Source of the DNA: Neostapfia colusana
Taxonomy: Eukaryota > Streptophyta > Magnoliopsida > Poales > Poaceae
Reading direction: 5' to 3'
Assembly (NCBI GenBank): GCA_030760725.1
Contig: JASWHV010000008.1
Span: 31,034,720 to 31,098,719 of the forward strand
Length of the DNA: 64,000 nucleotides
How positions within the stretch are numbered: position 1 is the first letter of the stretch; every line of letters starts with the position of its first letter. Under the pieces are notes generated by a model that had not been told where the DNA came from, did not search any database, and worked only from the letters and a program-made list of their open reading frames with translations. Shown here piece after piece: positions 13,311 through 24,694 of the stretch. Made by a program: the position numbers and the translations under genes.

Positions 13311-16300
13311 GAAAACGGACCTAGATGCCTCGACAACTCAGAAAGACCCTGCTGCGTTTCACGAGCAACTAAGCCCTGGTGAAGGTCGGTAATCATCCCC
13401 TCGTGCTGTCCCTCCAATTTGGTGCTATCGCGTGGGCGTAGCCACCCGGAATTTGGTGTTTCTCACCGGCGGGTTCTTCGGACCGCCGCGCCAAAATCCG
13501 AAAATTAGCCTCCGATAGTTAGTCGTTTCCAGTTATGATCTACGGGCATGTTCTATAGACTCCGACGGTCCTCCTCGTCCAACCGGTGCTGGTTTTCATC
13601 AACCCTAGCCGTAGAAGACCGTGCTTTTCACTGCCGTCGGAAAATCCACCTCGGGCGCACGGTGGGGACCTATTTTGAGCCGTTTCCGATCCAAACCAAG
13701 TCCATGTAAAGCATGCCCACGACTCACTGATGCTTTAGGAGCAAACGGCGCAGCGTTTTGTGTGGCACCGCGCCCTAGCGACGTCGCCGGAGTTGCCGCG
13801 GTCACTGGCACAGTCGGGCCTAGGGTTCCGGCCATCTTCGGTCGGAGGTAAGGCCGGCAACGTGTTTATCGCACGGAAATGTGCAGTGGCAGCGAAAATC
13901 AGCAAGTTCCGAGGACCGGAACCTCTTTCCGGCGAGGGCTCCGGCGAGCTCGGCGGCGGGGGTCACGCGGGAACCGGAGGAAGACGAAGGGGGTCGGCCC
14001 CACTCGTCAGCGGCTGGGGTTAAACATGCGGGATCCTCTGTGGCCCTGGATCAAACTGTGACAACGAAGGAACGGGTCTGTGGCCCCGTGTGGCTTGAAT
14101 CTAGCAGCTGACACGTGGGTGATGGGGCCACTGTCAGAATTTAAACTTTTCCCCGGTTTAATTGAATTCCAGATTTAGTCCAAACTTTAGAACCCCATAA
14201 CTTTTGCTAGGAAGCTCCAAATTTAGTGATTCAAATTGGGTTGGATTCAGGATGAAAAACTCTATCCAAATATGTAGCCCAATTTGCATGAAAACCCAAA
14301 GAAAATTCTGGAGAATTCTTTAAAGCGTTTCAGCAAAAGAATTTTAGAGGGAGTTTCGCTCATCCAAAAATTCCCAAATTTTGCCAGGATATTCTTTAGG
14401 ATGTTAGAAAACTCCTGTAAAAGTTTCAGCTCATTTGGAGTTGATTGATTCAGGGTAATTCTGATTTTAAGTTTCTGTATTCAAATGAGTACAGAAACAT
14501 TTTCAGAGAATTTCCAAAACTTGGAAATTCAGTTCTGGGCATTCCTTAGCTCCAAAAATCCTAGGAAAATTCATGCATACTCTCTGAGCTATGTTTGAAA
14601 TTATAGTTTACTTGAAGGGGCATGGAAGTGCAAATTTATTCAGAATTAATTCCTTTTTGCCTAAATTCTTAGGGAATTGTTCTGGGTGATCTACTTAGTG
14701 AAATATTCTGAATTTTTGGTCCAGATGACTTTCTTGTGACAAGGAACTCACATGAAAAGTTTCAGCTCCATTGGAGCTCTGGATCACCACTGTCCTGTTC
14801 AACCTATTTAGATAAGTAGCACACGAGTGATGAAATGTAATTATCACTTGATCATGTTGCTTCACCCAAACCAAACCACTAGCCTCAGTGTCATTTTAAA
14901 TTCTTAAACAGAGTTCCAGTTTTAAACTTGACTTTAGCACTTGTTAGCAAAAGTTTTATAATTAAACATGTATGCATATTCATAACGTGTAGTGATTAAA
15001 TATGGATAAGTGAAGATTTGATCAAGGAGCAAGAAAGCAGTGATTAAGCTTCTAGTCATCAGAAACTAACTTCATACATCTCTGACATTAGTCACCTGCA
15101 AAACCAAGGCAAGCCCCGGTTTGCATTTAAGTTTTTTCTCAAATTTTTACTTTGTCCACTACTATGGGTCTAAGTTTATATGTGCATTAGGTCAAGGCTG
15201 TTTTACACTCCAAAATGCATGACCAAATGAACCCTGGATTTAAGGGTAGAAAGGGTCACCGATGTAGAATAATGCCGTGCTAAATAGCTTAGGACATCCG
15301 GTAGAAGTCGAGTAGACGGAATCTACTCGCGAGTTATAGTCAGGATTACCTGGGTATAGATGGAAAAAAGGGGCAAACTAAAGTTTACATTTCTAAAGAT
15401 GAGACCGGGCCGGATGGTTAGGCAGAGACAAGACGAGGTCTTGGTCGAGTAGCTCTGCCTGTGTCGGTTAAGGACCGATGCGTGTGCGGCACCCAGGAGC
15501 AGGTATTGAGTTGTGTACCGGATGCTTACTGACATATGGGAACCAGGAAACCGATGTACCAGGTTCACTGGATTGTAGAGGCATACCACATCGTCTCGTT
15601 AGACCTATGAGCCTGAGACGGCGCGACCGGTTCTACAGTCTAGTGTCCTGAGAAAGGTTGCCACATACGACGTAATGAAGGATGCCAGATTTGGGTCTTC
15701 AGAGGCGGGCGTATGTGTCGAGTTATCCGGGTAGTGTTTGATTCGAATCACCGTCCATCGCGGTTATTGATTACCGCTTGCTCCCTGTGTTGTGACGTAG
15801 TAATCAAGTTGTGTGGAAATAGTTTGCAAAGTTTTAAATACTGTTATGATAAGTGTAAATTGCATGAAAACCATGTTTGAAGTAGATATAGAGCAAACTA
15901 AAGTTATTTTCCACCTCGGGACAAGTAACATTGGAATGAAGTGTTTCTTGTTTGATTGTGGAGTTCCAGTGTTGCTGGGCGCAAGGTCACTACTATTATG
16001 GCTAAAAATCTGAAAGTTAAGGATGAACTCGTAGGCGAGTCTTTGCGCAAAGTTACAGGATTAAGTCTTAAGTTACTCTCATGTAGAGTTGCATGCCTTA
16101 GGAGAGATGGTTAAGTCTTGCTGAGCCTTTGTGCTCACTATTGCTATATAAGTGATTTTGCAGGTAAACCTCGACGCTATAAAGAAGGTTGTCCGGTGAG
16201 ACTCGGGAACTTCCGAGTCATGTCACACTTGGAGAACACAGCCGCTGCCATGTCTTCGTCTTGCTAGCGAGAGGAGTCCACGGGCTGGACCTCTTCTCGA

Positions 16301-16517
16301 GTGCTTCTTAGATATTCGACGTGAGCTGTTCATAGAATTCCGCTGTAGCTATTTTATGTAAATTATTTACAAAGAACAATTGTAAGCTTCCGCTTTTGAT
16401 TTATGTAATACAGTTTTCCTTATTTGTGTGCTGTTGGGTGCCGCATAACACGGCACTACCCAATGCGATTCCCGAGCAAGGCAGCACGGCCCGTGATCGA
16501 GGTCGGGGCCCCCGTCA
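13311..16517 (+). repeat. 3' LTR of element B, lacking its first ~0.9 kb
   Basis: This matches 4441-7640 of the shared LTR with a few percent difference and ends with the same CCCCGTCA. The deletion joint shares CGG between both parents. The missing part corresponds to A positions 3142-4441: the end of pol with the chromodomain, the polypurine tract and 891 bp of LTR. An exon-3-like segment is retained at 16164-16267. Confidence 0.88.
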
Positions 16518-16946
16518 TGAGCTACATATCATATTTTCCCGCACTTGCTGAGTACACCATTGTACTCAAACTTGCATTATTATTTCATCATCAGCAACAG
16601 GAGAAGATTACTATGAAGACCAAGTGGAGCTTTAGGAGTGTAATCTATCCTCAACCTTGCCTGTGGGGATGGAGTAGCGATGGAGCCGCTACTTCTTAGA
16701 ATTGCTTCCACATTAGTTAGAAGACTTCCACTGCTAGAATAAAGACTTCCGTTGTTAGATTAAGACTTCCGCTATGAGCATGAGTCCAAGACTCATGAGA
16801 CATTGTAATAAACTCTGTTATTCGTGGTCGTATATATTTTGAAATACAGTTTGTGGATGATGTGTATATGTGTGATGAACATCCTAGGCACACATATGCA
16901 TCAGTTCTCGGTTCCGTGGTTTTTCCACAGAATTGAGGGCGTCACA
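16518..16946 (+). repeat. Element C 5' LTR, 3' part only
   Basis: Homologous to 24577-25005 of the 3' LTR and ends GGGCGTCACA. It retains AATAAA at 16807-16812 and the whole exon-3-like segment (16601-16635), which is identical to the 3' LTR copy although the surrounding LTR is about 5% different. Confidence 0.9.
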
Positions 16947-16949
16947 GAT

Positions 16950-16962
16950 TGGTATCAGAGCC
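16950..16962 (+). other. Primer binding site of element C
   Basis: TGGTATCAGAGCC, a perfect initiator-Met tRNA type site, lies three bases after the LTR. Confidence 0.92.
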
Positions 16963-17410
16963 ACGGGTTGACGGTAGGTTATACGCTTAGATAGATCACA
17001 GATGGTATCAAACACAGATTGGTAGCTAAGCCATGCTGAACATAGGATGCAAGCCTAGGATGTATAGATTGGCCTTGAAACTACCTTGACATAGGATACA
17101 AGCCTGGGAAAGGCCATAGTTGGATCACAGATTGGCAACACCCTAAGCCATATAGGACCCCCCAATGAACAAGGCTTGAATAGGAGTTGTGTGAGCCCTC
17201 GTGATGATTGTTTATGATTGTGTGTTTAGTATGAGTTGTGGGACGTCTCAAAGCGTTGTTCATATCCACACATAAGTAGAAAAAGGTGTGAGATGCCTCG
17301 GCACTTGTTCACATCCTCATATGGGCTAATATATATAGTCCAATCCACCTTGATGCATATAGTTAAGGGGATCTATCTAACTTTCTATTCTATTTCGTTC
17401 TCTCTCACAG
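16963..17410 (+). other. Element C leader
   Basis: This 448-bp stretch has no supported ORF and is too short for the extra ORF found before gag in element I. It ends in a pyrimidine-rich CTCTCTCACAG directly before the gag ATG, which looks like a 3' splice site. Confidence 0.6.
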
Positions 17411-20400
17411 ATGGTGCGAGGAAACGCCGGTTGAAGGAACGTCCGTGACAACCGAGAGGATGGCCACGATGAAGTTCCTGTTAACCCTGGAGCTGGTGAG
17501 AACAACCTGGAACGGTTGATGGCCATGCAGAATCAACTTATGCAAACCATGATCCAAACTTTGGGTCAGTTGCAGGCCAACAACAACAACCCCGTTTCGG
17601 CACCACCGCCACCACCACTGCCGGCTCATAACCGACTGGGAGAGTTCATGAGGACTCGACCACCCACCTTTGCTCAAGCTAACGACCCCATGGAGGCCGA
17701 CGACTGGTTGAAATCCATGGAGAAGAAGCTTGCCATAGTGCAGTGCAATGACCGAGAGAAGGTTCTTTTTGCGTCGCACCAACTCATGGGAGCTGCCGCT
17801 GACTGGTAGGATGCCCTATGTAACGCTCATGTCGACCCGAAGACGATCACTTGGACTGAGTTCAAGGAAAGTTTCCGCTCTCATTACATCCCTGCTGGTG
17901 TAATGATGCTCAAGAGACAGGAGTTTGAAGGTCTCCGCCAAGGACAGAGAAGCGTGAATGAGTATCTCAACAAGTTCACACAACTGTCTCGGTATGCCCC
18001 GGAAGATGTCAACTCAGACCAGAGGAAGCAATACATGTTCATGAGAGGGTTGAACAATGAGATTCAGGTTCAGCTCCTCAACAATGACTACGCGAGCTTC
18101 CAGAAGCTGGTTGACAAGGCTATAGTAGTCGAAAGCAAGATCCGAGAGATCGAGCGAGAGTGCAAGAGGAAGATGCCATACCAGCCCCAAGGGAGCAACG
18201 TGCGACCTCGGTACATGCCCCCATCCACACCGCAGTATGGATCGACCGCTCCTGCATACCGCCCTAGTCAGCCACCACAGCAACGACCCGTTGCACAAGC
18301 ACCTCGTGTGCCCTTGCCTCCTGTGCCCCGACTCAACATGGGCACTCTTGTTCAAAACCCCCGCCCCAACGTACATGCTGCCGTAGGCAACAGGGCATGC
18401 TTTGCATGCGGGGAAACAGGACATTTCGTGAGCCAGTGCCCAAGGAGAGGCCCTGGACAGCAAGGCAACGTGCCCAAGCAGAACCCGCGACCAAACGGAG
18501 GGGACAATCAAGGAAACCATGGACGGCAGAACTATGCTCGCGGCAACGTGAACCATGTCTCTACTGAGGAAGCACAACAGGCTGAGGACATCGTACTTGG
18601 TATGTTCTTTGCCAACTCCAACCCAGCCACCATCTTATTTGATTCTGGAGCATCGCATTCCTTCATATCATCCAAGTATGTTGCCAAGCATAATCTACCC
18701 ATATCACACTTAAAATGTGCTATGTTAGTTAATTCTCCCGGTGGAGAGATGAGGACTAATATAGTATGTCCGAAAGTAAGCCTTAAAATAAGGGGGGTAG
18801 ACTTCCTTGCCAACCTCATTGTCTTGGATTCCCAAGGGCTTGACATAATACTCGGGATGGATTGGTTAAGCAAGCACAACGGGGTAATCCAATGTGCTGA
18901 AAGGAGCGTGCAATTGACAAACGAGCACAGTATCCGTGTCGAGCTTAAGTCAGCCCAACAAACAACCGAAAGTGCAATTTTGAACCACGTTGAAGGAGCA
19001 ACATTTGACAGCATTCCAGTGGTTCAGGAATTCTCGGACGTGTTTCCAGAGGAGCTTCCAGGTATGCCACCTGACCGGGACATTGAGTTTGCCATTGATT
19101 TGGTACCGGGAACTGCACCCATAGCAAAGAGACCCTATAGGATGCCCGTCAATGAACTAGTAGAACTCAAGAAGCAAATTCAGGAGCAGTTGGAGAAGGG
19201 TTTTATACGTCCAAGCTCGTCACCTTGGGGAGCCCCGTGCTCTTCGTAGACAAGAAGGATGGGACCCAAAGGATGTGCGTGGACTATAGGTCTCTCAACG
19301 AGGTAACAATCAAGAACAAGTATCCTCTGCCCCGTATAGAAGACCTATTCGACCAAATGAAAGGAGCCCAAGAGTTCTCCAAGATTGATCTTCGGTCAGG
19401 ATACTTCCAGCTGAAGATTAAGCCCTCCGATATACCCAAGACTTCCTTTCGAACACGGTATGGTTCATATGAATATACCGTCATGTCTTTTGGGTTAACA
19501 AATGCACCCGCGTACTTCATGTACCTTATGAACAAGGTTTTCATGGAGTACTTGGATAAGTTCATCGTGGTTTTCATCGACGACATTATGGTGTATTCAA
19601 AAAGTAAGGAGGAGCATGAAGAACATTTGAAATTGACCTTGCAGAAAATGTGTGAGCATCGATTGTATGCCAAGCTTAACAAGTGTCAATTTTGGCTAAA
19701 AGAGATATCGTTCCTAGGACACATTATCTCCAAGGAAGGAGTATCGGTTGATCCCGGAAAAGTGGGAGATGTTCTGAAGTGGAACCAACCGCAAAACGCG
19801 AGGGATATTCGGAGTTTTCTTGGGATGGCTGGATACTACCGACGCTTCATCAAGGACTTCTCTAAGATAGCAAAGCCTATGATGGAGTTGCTAACGAAGG
19901 GAAAAGCGTTCCAGTGGACATCAGCGGAAAGTTTTGAGGAACTCAGGAAAAGGCTAACCACAACACCGGTTTTGGTATTGCCAGACGTAAGCAAGAGCTT
20001 TGACATATATTGTGACGCATCCAGACAAGGGCTCGGATGTGTGCTCATGCAAGAAGGACAGGTGGTAGCCTATGCTTCACGACAATTAAAGAAGCACGAG
20101 CTTAATTATCCTACACATGACTTGGAGCTAGCAGCAATAGTGCATGCATTGAAGATTTAGAGACATTATATCCTTGGTCATCAATGTGAAATCTATACGG
20201 ATCATAAAAGCCTCAAGTACATATTTACACAAACGGACTTAAATTTGAGGCAATGTCGATGTTGGAACTCATCAAGGATTACGATGCTGGAATCAACTAC
20301 CACCCTGGACGGGCCAATGTAGTAGCTGATGCATTGAGCCAGAAGGGAGCATGTCACCAACTCACGGTTCGGGAGCTACCACCCTAACTACGTATGGAGT

Positions 20401-21880
20401 TTGAACGGTTACACTCGGATTCTTGAACAACATGGAAGTGATGGAGATCCACTCTTCATTGGAGCAAGAGATAAGAGATGGCCAAGCAACGGATGAGGAG
20501 ATCAAGGAAAGGATCCGACAAGGAATGGAGAAGGATTTCAAAGAAGATGAGAAGGGCACGCTTTGGCTAGGAGAAAGGATTTGTGTGCCTAACATAAAGC
20601 ACATCCGCGACATGATATTAAAAGAGGCACATGATTCACCCTATTCCATACATCCTAGAAGTACCAAAATGTACAAGGACTTGAAGACTTGTTATTGGTG
20701 GGACGGTATGAAAAGGGACACATGCCAATGGGTGAAGGCCGAACATCAAAGACCCGCTGGATTGTTGCAACCCTTGAAGGTACCCAAGTGGAAGTGGGAG
20801 GACATCAGTATGGATTTCATCGTCGGATTGCCACGTACTCAGTTGGGTTATGACTCCATCTGGGTTATCATGGACCGATTGACAAAAACAGCTCATTTTC
20901 TCCCTGTAAGGGCCAAGTACAACGTTGCACAATTAGCCGAGTTGTACGTGGAGCAGATCGTGTGCTGTCATGGAGTCCCGAGGAGGATAGTCTCAGATCG
21001 AGGTTCTCAGTTTACCTCTAGGTTTTGGAGAAGGCTGCAGAAAGCCATGGGTACACGACTGGATTTTAGCTCCGCCTATCACCCACAAACCGATGGACAA
21101 ACCCAAAGGACAAACCAAATTTTGGAGGACATGTTGAGAGCTTGTGCCTTGAAACGTGGGCGTAGTTGGGATAGGAGTTTACCGTACGCCGAATTCTCCT
21201 ATAACAACAGCTATCAAGCTAGCTTGAAGATGTCGCCTTTCAAAGCATTGTATGGTAGGCGGTGTAGAACGCCGCTGTTCTGGAACGAGACCGGAGAGAA
21301 CCAGGTGTTTGGACCCGAAGTGCTACAAGAAGCTGAAAAGCAAGTCCAAACCATACGGGAGAACTTAAAGGCTGCTCAGTCACGACAAAAAGGCTATGCG
21401 GACAATAGGCGAAGGAAGTTGACCTTCGAAGTAAGAGACTTCGTATACCTTAAGGTATCGCCTATCCGTGGCCAACAACGTTTCAACGTCAAAGGCAAGC
21501 TAGCACGTCACTACATCGGACCAATTAAGATTTTGGACAAGCGAGGAGAAGTAGCCTATCAACTAGAGCTCCCAACATATCTCTCCGACGTACATGACGT
21601 GTTTCATGTATCCCAGCTCAAGAAGTGCTTGAGAGTACCAGAGGAGCAAGTACCGATGGAAGAGCTTGAACTTCAAGAGGATCTGACCTATGCAGAGCAC
21701 CCCGTCCAAATTTTGGACATGAAGGAGAGGGTCACGAGGAACAAAGTGATCCGATGGTGCAAGGTACAATGGAGCCATCACAATGAAGCTGAAGCCACAT
21801 GGGAGCGTGAAGAAGACGTCAAGGCAGAATTCCCTCATCTATTCTCTGCTAATGAATCTCGAGGGCGAGATTCAATTTGA
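17411..21880 (+). pseudogene. Element C gag-pol, multiply disrupted
   Basis: The start is ATG 17411 (MVRGNAG) directly after CACAG. Gag is followed by a CCHC zinc knuckle (CFACGETGHFVSQC) at about 18399-18441, protease DSGA near 18637, RT FIDD near 19576, RNase H (YCDAS) near 20008, integrase core at about 20810-21125, and a chromodomain at about 21700-21850. Breaks are TGA at 17432 (probably from CGA), TAG at 17807 (a Trp codon), a 1-base loss near 19230, TAG at 20158 (a Trp codon) and a frameshift near 20250. The integrase zinc finger has lost about 9 residues around 20720 in frame, removing the first Cys of the pair. The closest relative in the window is the gag-pol of element I. Confidence 0.9.
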
Positions 21881-21892
21881 GGGGGGTAGATT
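21880..21892 (+). other. Polypurine tract of element C
   Basis: The purine run AGGGGGGTAGATT directly precedes the LTR start TGTGACACC. Confidence 0.8.
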
Positions 21893-22039
21893 TGTGACAC
21901 CCTCATTTCTGGTTTCTGCATGTATTCATGTTTCATGTAGAGAAAACATTTTAAAAGAAGTGGGGACAGAGAAAGAACTAAAAAGATACCCAAAAAGAGC
22001 AAAAATCCAGTTCACCAAGAGTGCCGAAGACAACTCTCG

Positions 22040-22660
22040 CGGCCCGTTGGCCACGTGGCGCCTTCGGAGCTCATCTCCGCAAATGGGGAAAGGTCCGACC
22101 CCGTGGGACACGTGTTGCCCCCGGATCTAGCCTCTACGGAGAAGCAAGGCCAGCCGCAGGACATGTGTCACCTTCGGAGCTAGTCACCACGGAAATCAGA
22201 GGACCAGTTGCGCGGGATGCGTGTCGATCTCGGAGCTCACCTCCGAGAGGTCCGGTTCTATTGGATACGTGTCGCCACCGGAGCTTACCTCCGGGAGGTC
22301 CGTCACTGTTGGACACGTGTTAACCTTGGAGCTCGTCTCTGAGAAGAAAGGAAGTCTGGCGCTGTTAGGATACGTGGCACACCCGGAGCCACCTCCAGAG
22401 AGGGAAGGTCCGGCACTAACACGTGGCATGCGCGGAGCCACCTCCGAATAGAGGGAGGTCCCGACCGCCAGGATTTGTGGTGTACGCGGAGCTCACCTCC
22501 GAAGGAAAGGGAGGTCTCGCTCGCTTAACACGCGGCACAACCGGAGCTCGTCTCTGCGGATGGGGGGAGACCAGGCCCCGGTGGACACGTGGAGCTTCTA
22601 GAGCTCATCACCGTGGAGGTAACGAGTTTTGGAGCGGTTTTGGATTCTGTACGCGTGGAA
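22040..22660 (+). repeat. Degenerate ~53-bp tandem array with ACGTG/G-box-like cores
   Basis: About 12 units are recognisable by a core of ACGTG or one-base variants near 22053, 22110, 22163, 22217, 22267, 22315, 22372, 22421, 22474, 22529, 22587 and 22652, spaced 48-65 bp. Most units also hold GGAGCTCACCTCCG-like dyads followed by GAGGTCCG. ACGTGGC and ACGTGTC are the cores of plant G-box and ABA-response elements bound by bZIP factors. The array lies upstream of the TATA-like box, where enhancers of an LTR promoter would be. Confidence 0.8.
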
Positions 22661-22804
22661 ATACCGGTACGGAGAAGAAACCGACATGAATTCCACAATG
22701 TTACCGCACCAAATCAACTAAAGATAAGTTGTTAAGATTCAACAACAATCTGAACAGGACTCTTATTCGAAATACAATCAGATCAGGACTCTTCTTCTCC
22801 CGAT

Positions 22805-22812
22805 CATAAATA
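22805..22812 (+). promoter_or_regulatory. TATA-like box of element C LTR
   Basis: CATAAATA, about 150 bp downstream of the ACGTG array. It is the best TATA candidate in this LTR, though not a perfect one. Confidence 0.45.
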
Positions 22813-23311
22813 GAACACAGAACCTTTGGCCGAAACCACAAACTTCTTTTCAACTCCTGAGCCGACGACTTAGAGCTCTAGCCCCAACTCGCCGAGTAAA
22901 CCCTTCGCCGGAGTTTAGTCGAGGAAGATCACCGGAAGAGAGCCCCAACGATCTGTCTTGCTAAGAGAAGGACCCCGGGACCAGGAAGAACGTAAGGTAG
23001 GTCTCCAATACCATCTTTCGACATCGTTGCGTTTTCTTTGCATCTGTTCTTCGATTCCTTTCGAACAGAAGCTTTTTCGTGGACAGATCACCTGTTGATC
23101 TAGATCTAAAGACAAAATCATCGCCATGTCCACATTTGATCCAAACACCACTGTTCATCGTAAAACCATGCAAGCCGTGCTAGAACACGAACAAACCGAT
23201 CTAATAAAAACTGCATCATAGGATTAACATGCATAAGCATCATCGCATCTAGTTAAAATTTATGCATGATATTGATTGTTGTAAATCTTGTATGTGCGTG
23301 ATCATGTATAG

Positions 23312-23386
23312 AAGGGCAAGCTCAGGGAGCTACCTACGACGGACTACAACAACAAGATTTTGAGCAACTGGAACAGCCGGAACAAG
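23312..23386 (+). CDS. Putative exon 2 of split acidic ORF in the element C LTR
   Basis: The 75-nt segment lies between an acceptor-like ATCATGTATAG and a GC-type donor AG|GCAAGT. Read with two bases completing the previous codon and one base left at the end, it is open and rich in Gln, Glu and Asp, ending EQPEQ. The same phases and borders recur in the LTRs of I, G and K. No confident first exon was found here; one candidate starts at ATG 23126, whose only phase-compatible donor is weak. Function is unknown. Confidence 0.45.
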
Positions 23387-24659
23387 GCAAGTGCCCCTTG
23401 ACCATATTGATCCTATGTTTTGGGAAACTGTTTTGTTTTGCGAAAAGTTGTGTGTGTGCTGAGTCAAACATGATGGGAAACCATTTTATAGGAGTTTACT
23501 AGTTTTGGTTAAACCATCCTTGTCGCCAGGGAAGTTTTTGAGTCGGGTATGGTTTTTGCTTTATGCTTCGCAGAGTCAATGGGATTGGGAAGAGAGATAG
23601 ATGTGTCTAGCTAACTGCACTCGTAATGATAATGAGAAACTGATGTTGTTAATGAACATGGATCGGAGGGAGATCTAGGCAAGACTGGGTTTGTGAATGA
23701 GGTAGCATGAGATGGTGGTTTACTTGCCGTAGATCTAAGGACCGGTTCATGCAAGCACATGCCAGGATAACAGTGCCACCACAAGGCCAAGTATGGTGCG
23801 GCTTAGCTGACTAATTAGGTAAGTTGCTAGATTGTTATGGACCGTGGAAGGCGCGGGGAATGGGAGTCAAGTGAGGACTGCCCTGGGAACTGCATGGCAC
23901 AAGAGGGGGCCCGTGGGTGGGAGAATTGGAGATTCTAGCCTGCCGGTGAAACCTTAGTGAGTCCATACATCTAGTAACCCCTTTGTAAAGGCTATTTTGT
24001 GATCTCTTGGCCATACACCGACGGTTGTGTACTGGTATAAAGGAGGTTCTGTAGTCGCCGACGGGTGACGAAATCACAAACTTGTGGATAAAGAGGTGCA
24101 AACTCTGTAGAGTATAAAACTATCATGATAGCCGAGCTTACGGTCATGAGCGCCTGGCCAACTTCCATGATTAGATGGGATGGTTATTGGATATGGTTAT
24201 TGGTTATGGTTTTGGAAGGTTTAGTTTTTGGTTTACGGGACTGTTGAGTCTGGGTGATAAGATGGATTGCATGACTGTTGAGTCATGGCAACGAGGTTTG
24301 ACGGTGTGAGACGAAATTGTTTATGAGATGAAATGGTAGCGAATACGAGATGGTACTCGTGAGATGGTAGCGAATACGAGAAGGTATTCATGAGCAAGAA
24401 TGAGGTTGATTAATGTCTGGTTGGGACATGGAAGGTAATAAACATAATGGAGGTATGATTGGTATTTTATTACATGTTGGGATTACATTCACTTAAAGAT
24501 AAGTTGCTGTTTTATCGTGGTTTTTTTATAAATAACTTTGCTTTCTGCAATGATCCTCTTTATACCTACCTTGTTGTGAGCTACATATCATATTTTCCCA
24601 CACTTGCTGAGTATACTATTGTACTCAAAATTGCATTATTATTTCATCATCAGCAACAG

Positions 24660-24694
24660 GAGAAGATTACTATGAAGACCAAGTGGAGCTTTAG
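24660..24694 (+). CDS. Putative exon 3 of split acidic ORF in the element C LTR
   Basis: It follows the acceptor-like ATCAGCAACAG. Entered in phase 1 it reads GEDYYEDQVEL and then TAG. The copy in the 5' LTR (16601-16635) is identical. A poly(A) signal follows at 24866. It is the shortest of the last exons proposed in these LTRs. Confidence 0.45.

Larger units (their letters stand above)
1..16517 (+). mobile_element. Tandem A/B: two Tekay-like Ty3/gypsy elements sharing one LTR
   Basis: The order is internal region A (cut by the window start), full LTR (3550-7640), internal region B (7641-13310), and a 5'-truncated LTR (13311-16517). A and B are near-identical wherever both exist, and the middle LTR serves as 3' LTR of A and 5' LTR of B. 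Such LTR-internal-LTR-internal-LTR arrays usually arise by unequal recombination between LTRs. The right end stops exactly at the terminal CA of the LTR, and the next base lies inside the 5' LTR of element C, so the tandem is inserted in C. The expected 5-bp target duplication is TGAGC (16518-16522), whose partner should lie left of the window. The integrase ends in a chromodomain, as in the Tekay/Del chromoviruses. Confidence 0.88.

Noticed and set aside
23835..24101. 88-codon minus-strand frame in the element C LTR
   Set aside because: It is within the putative second intron, has no recognisable domain, and similar LTR families do not keep the frame.
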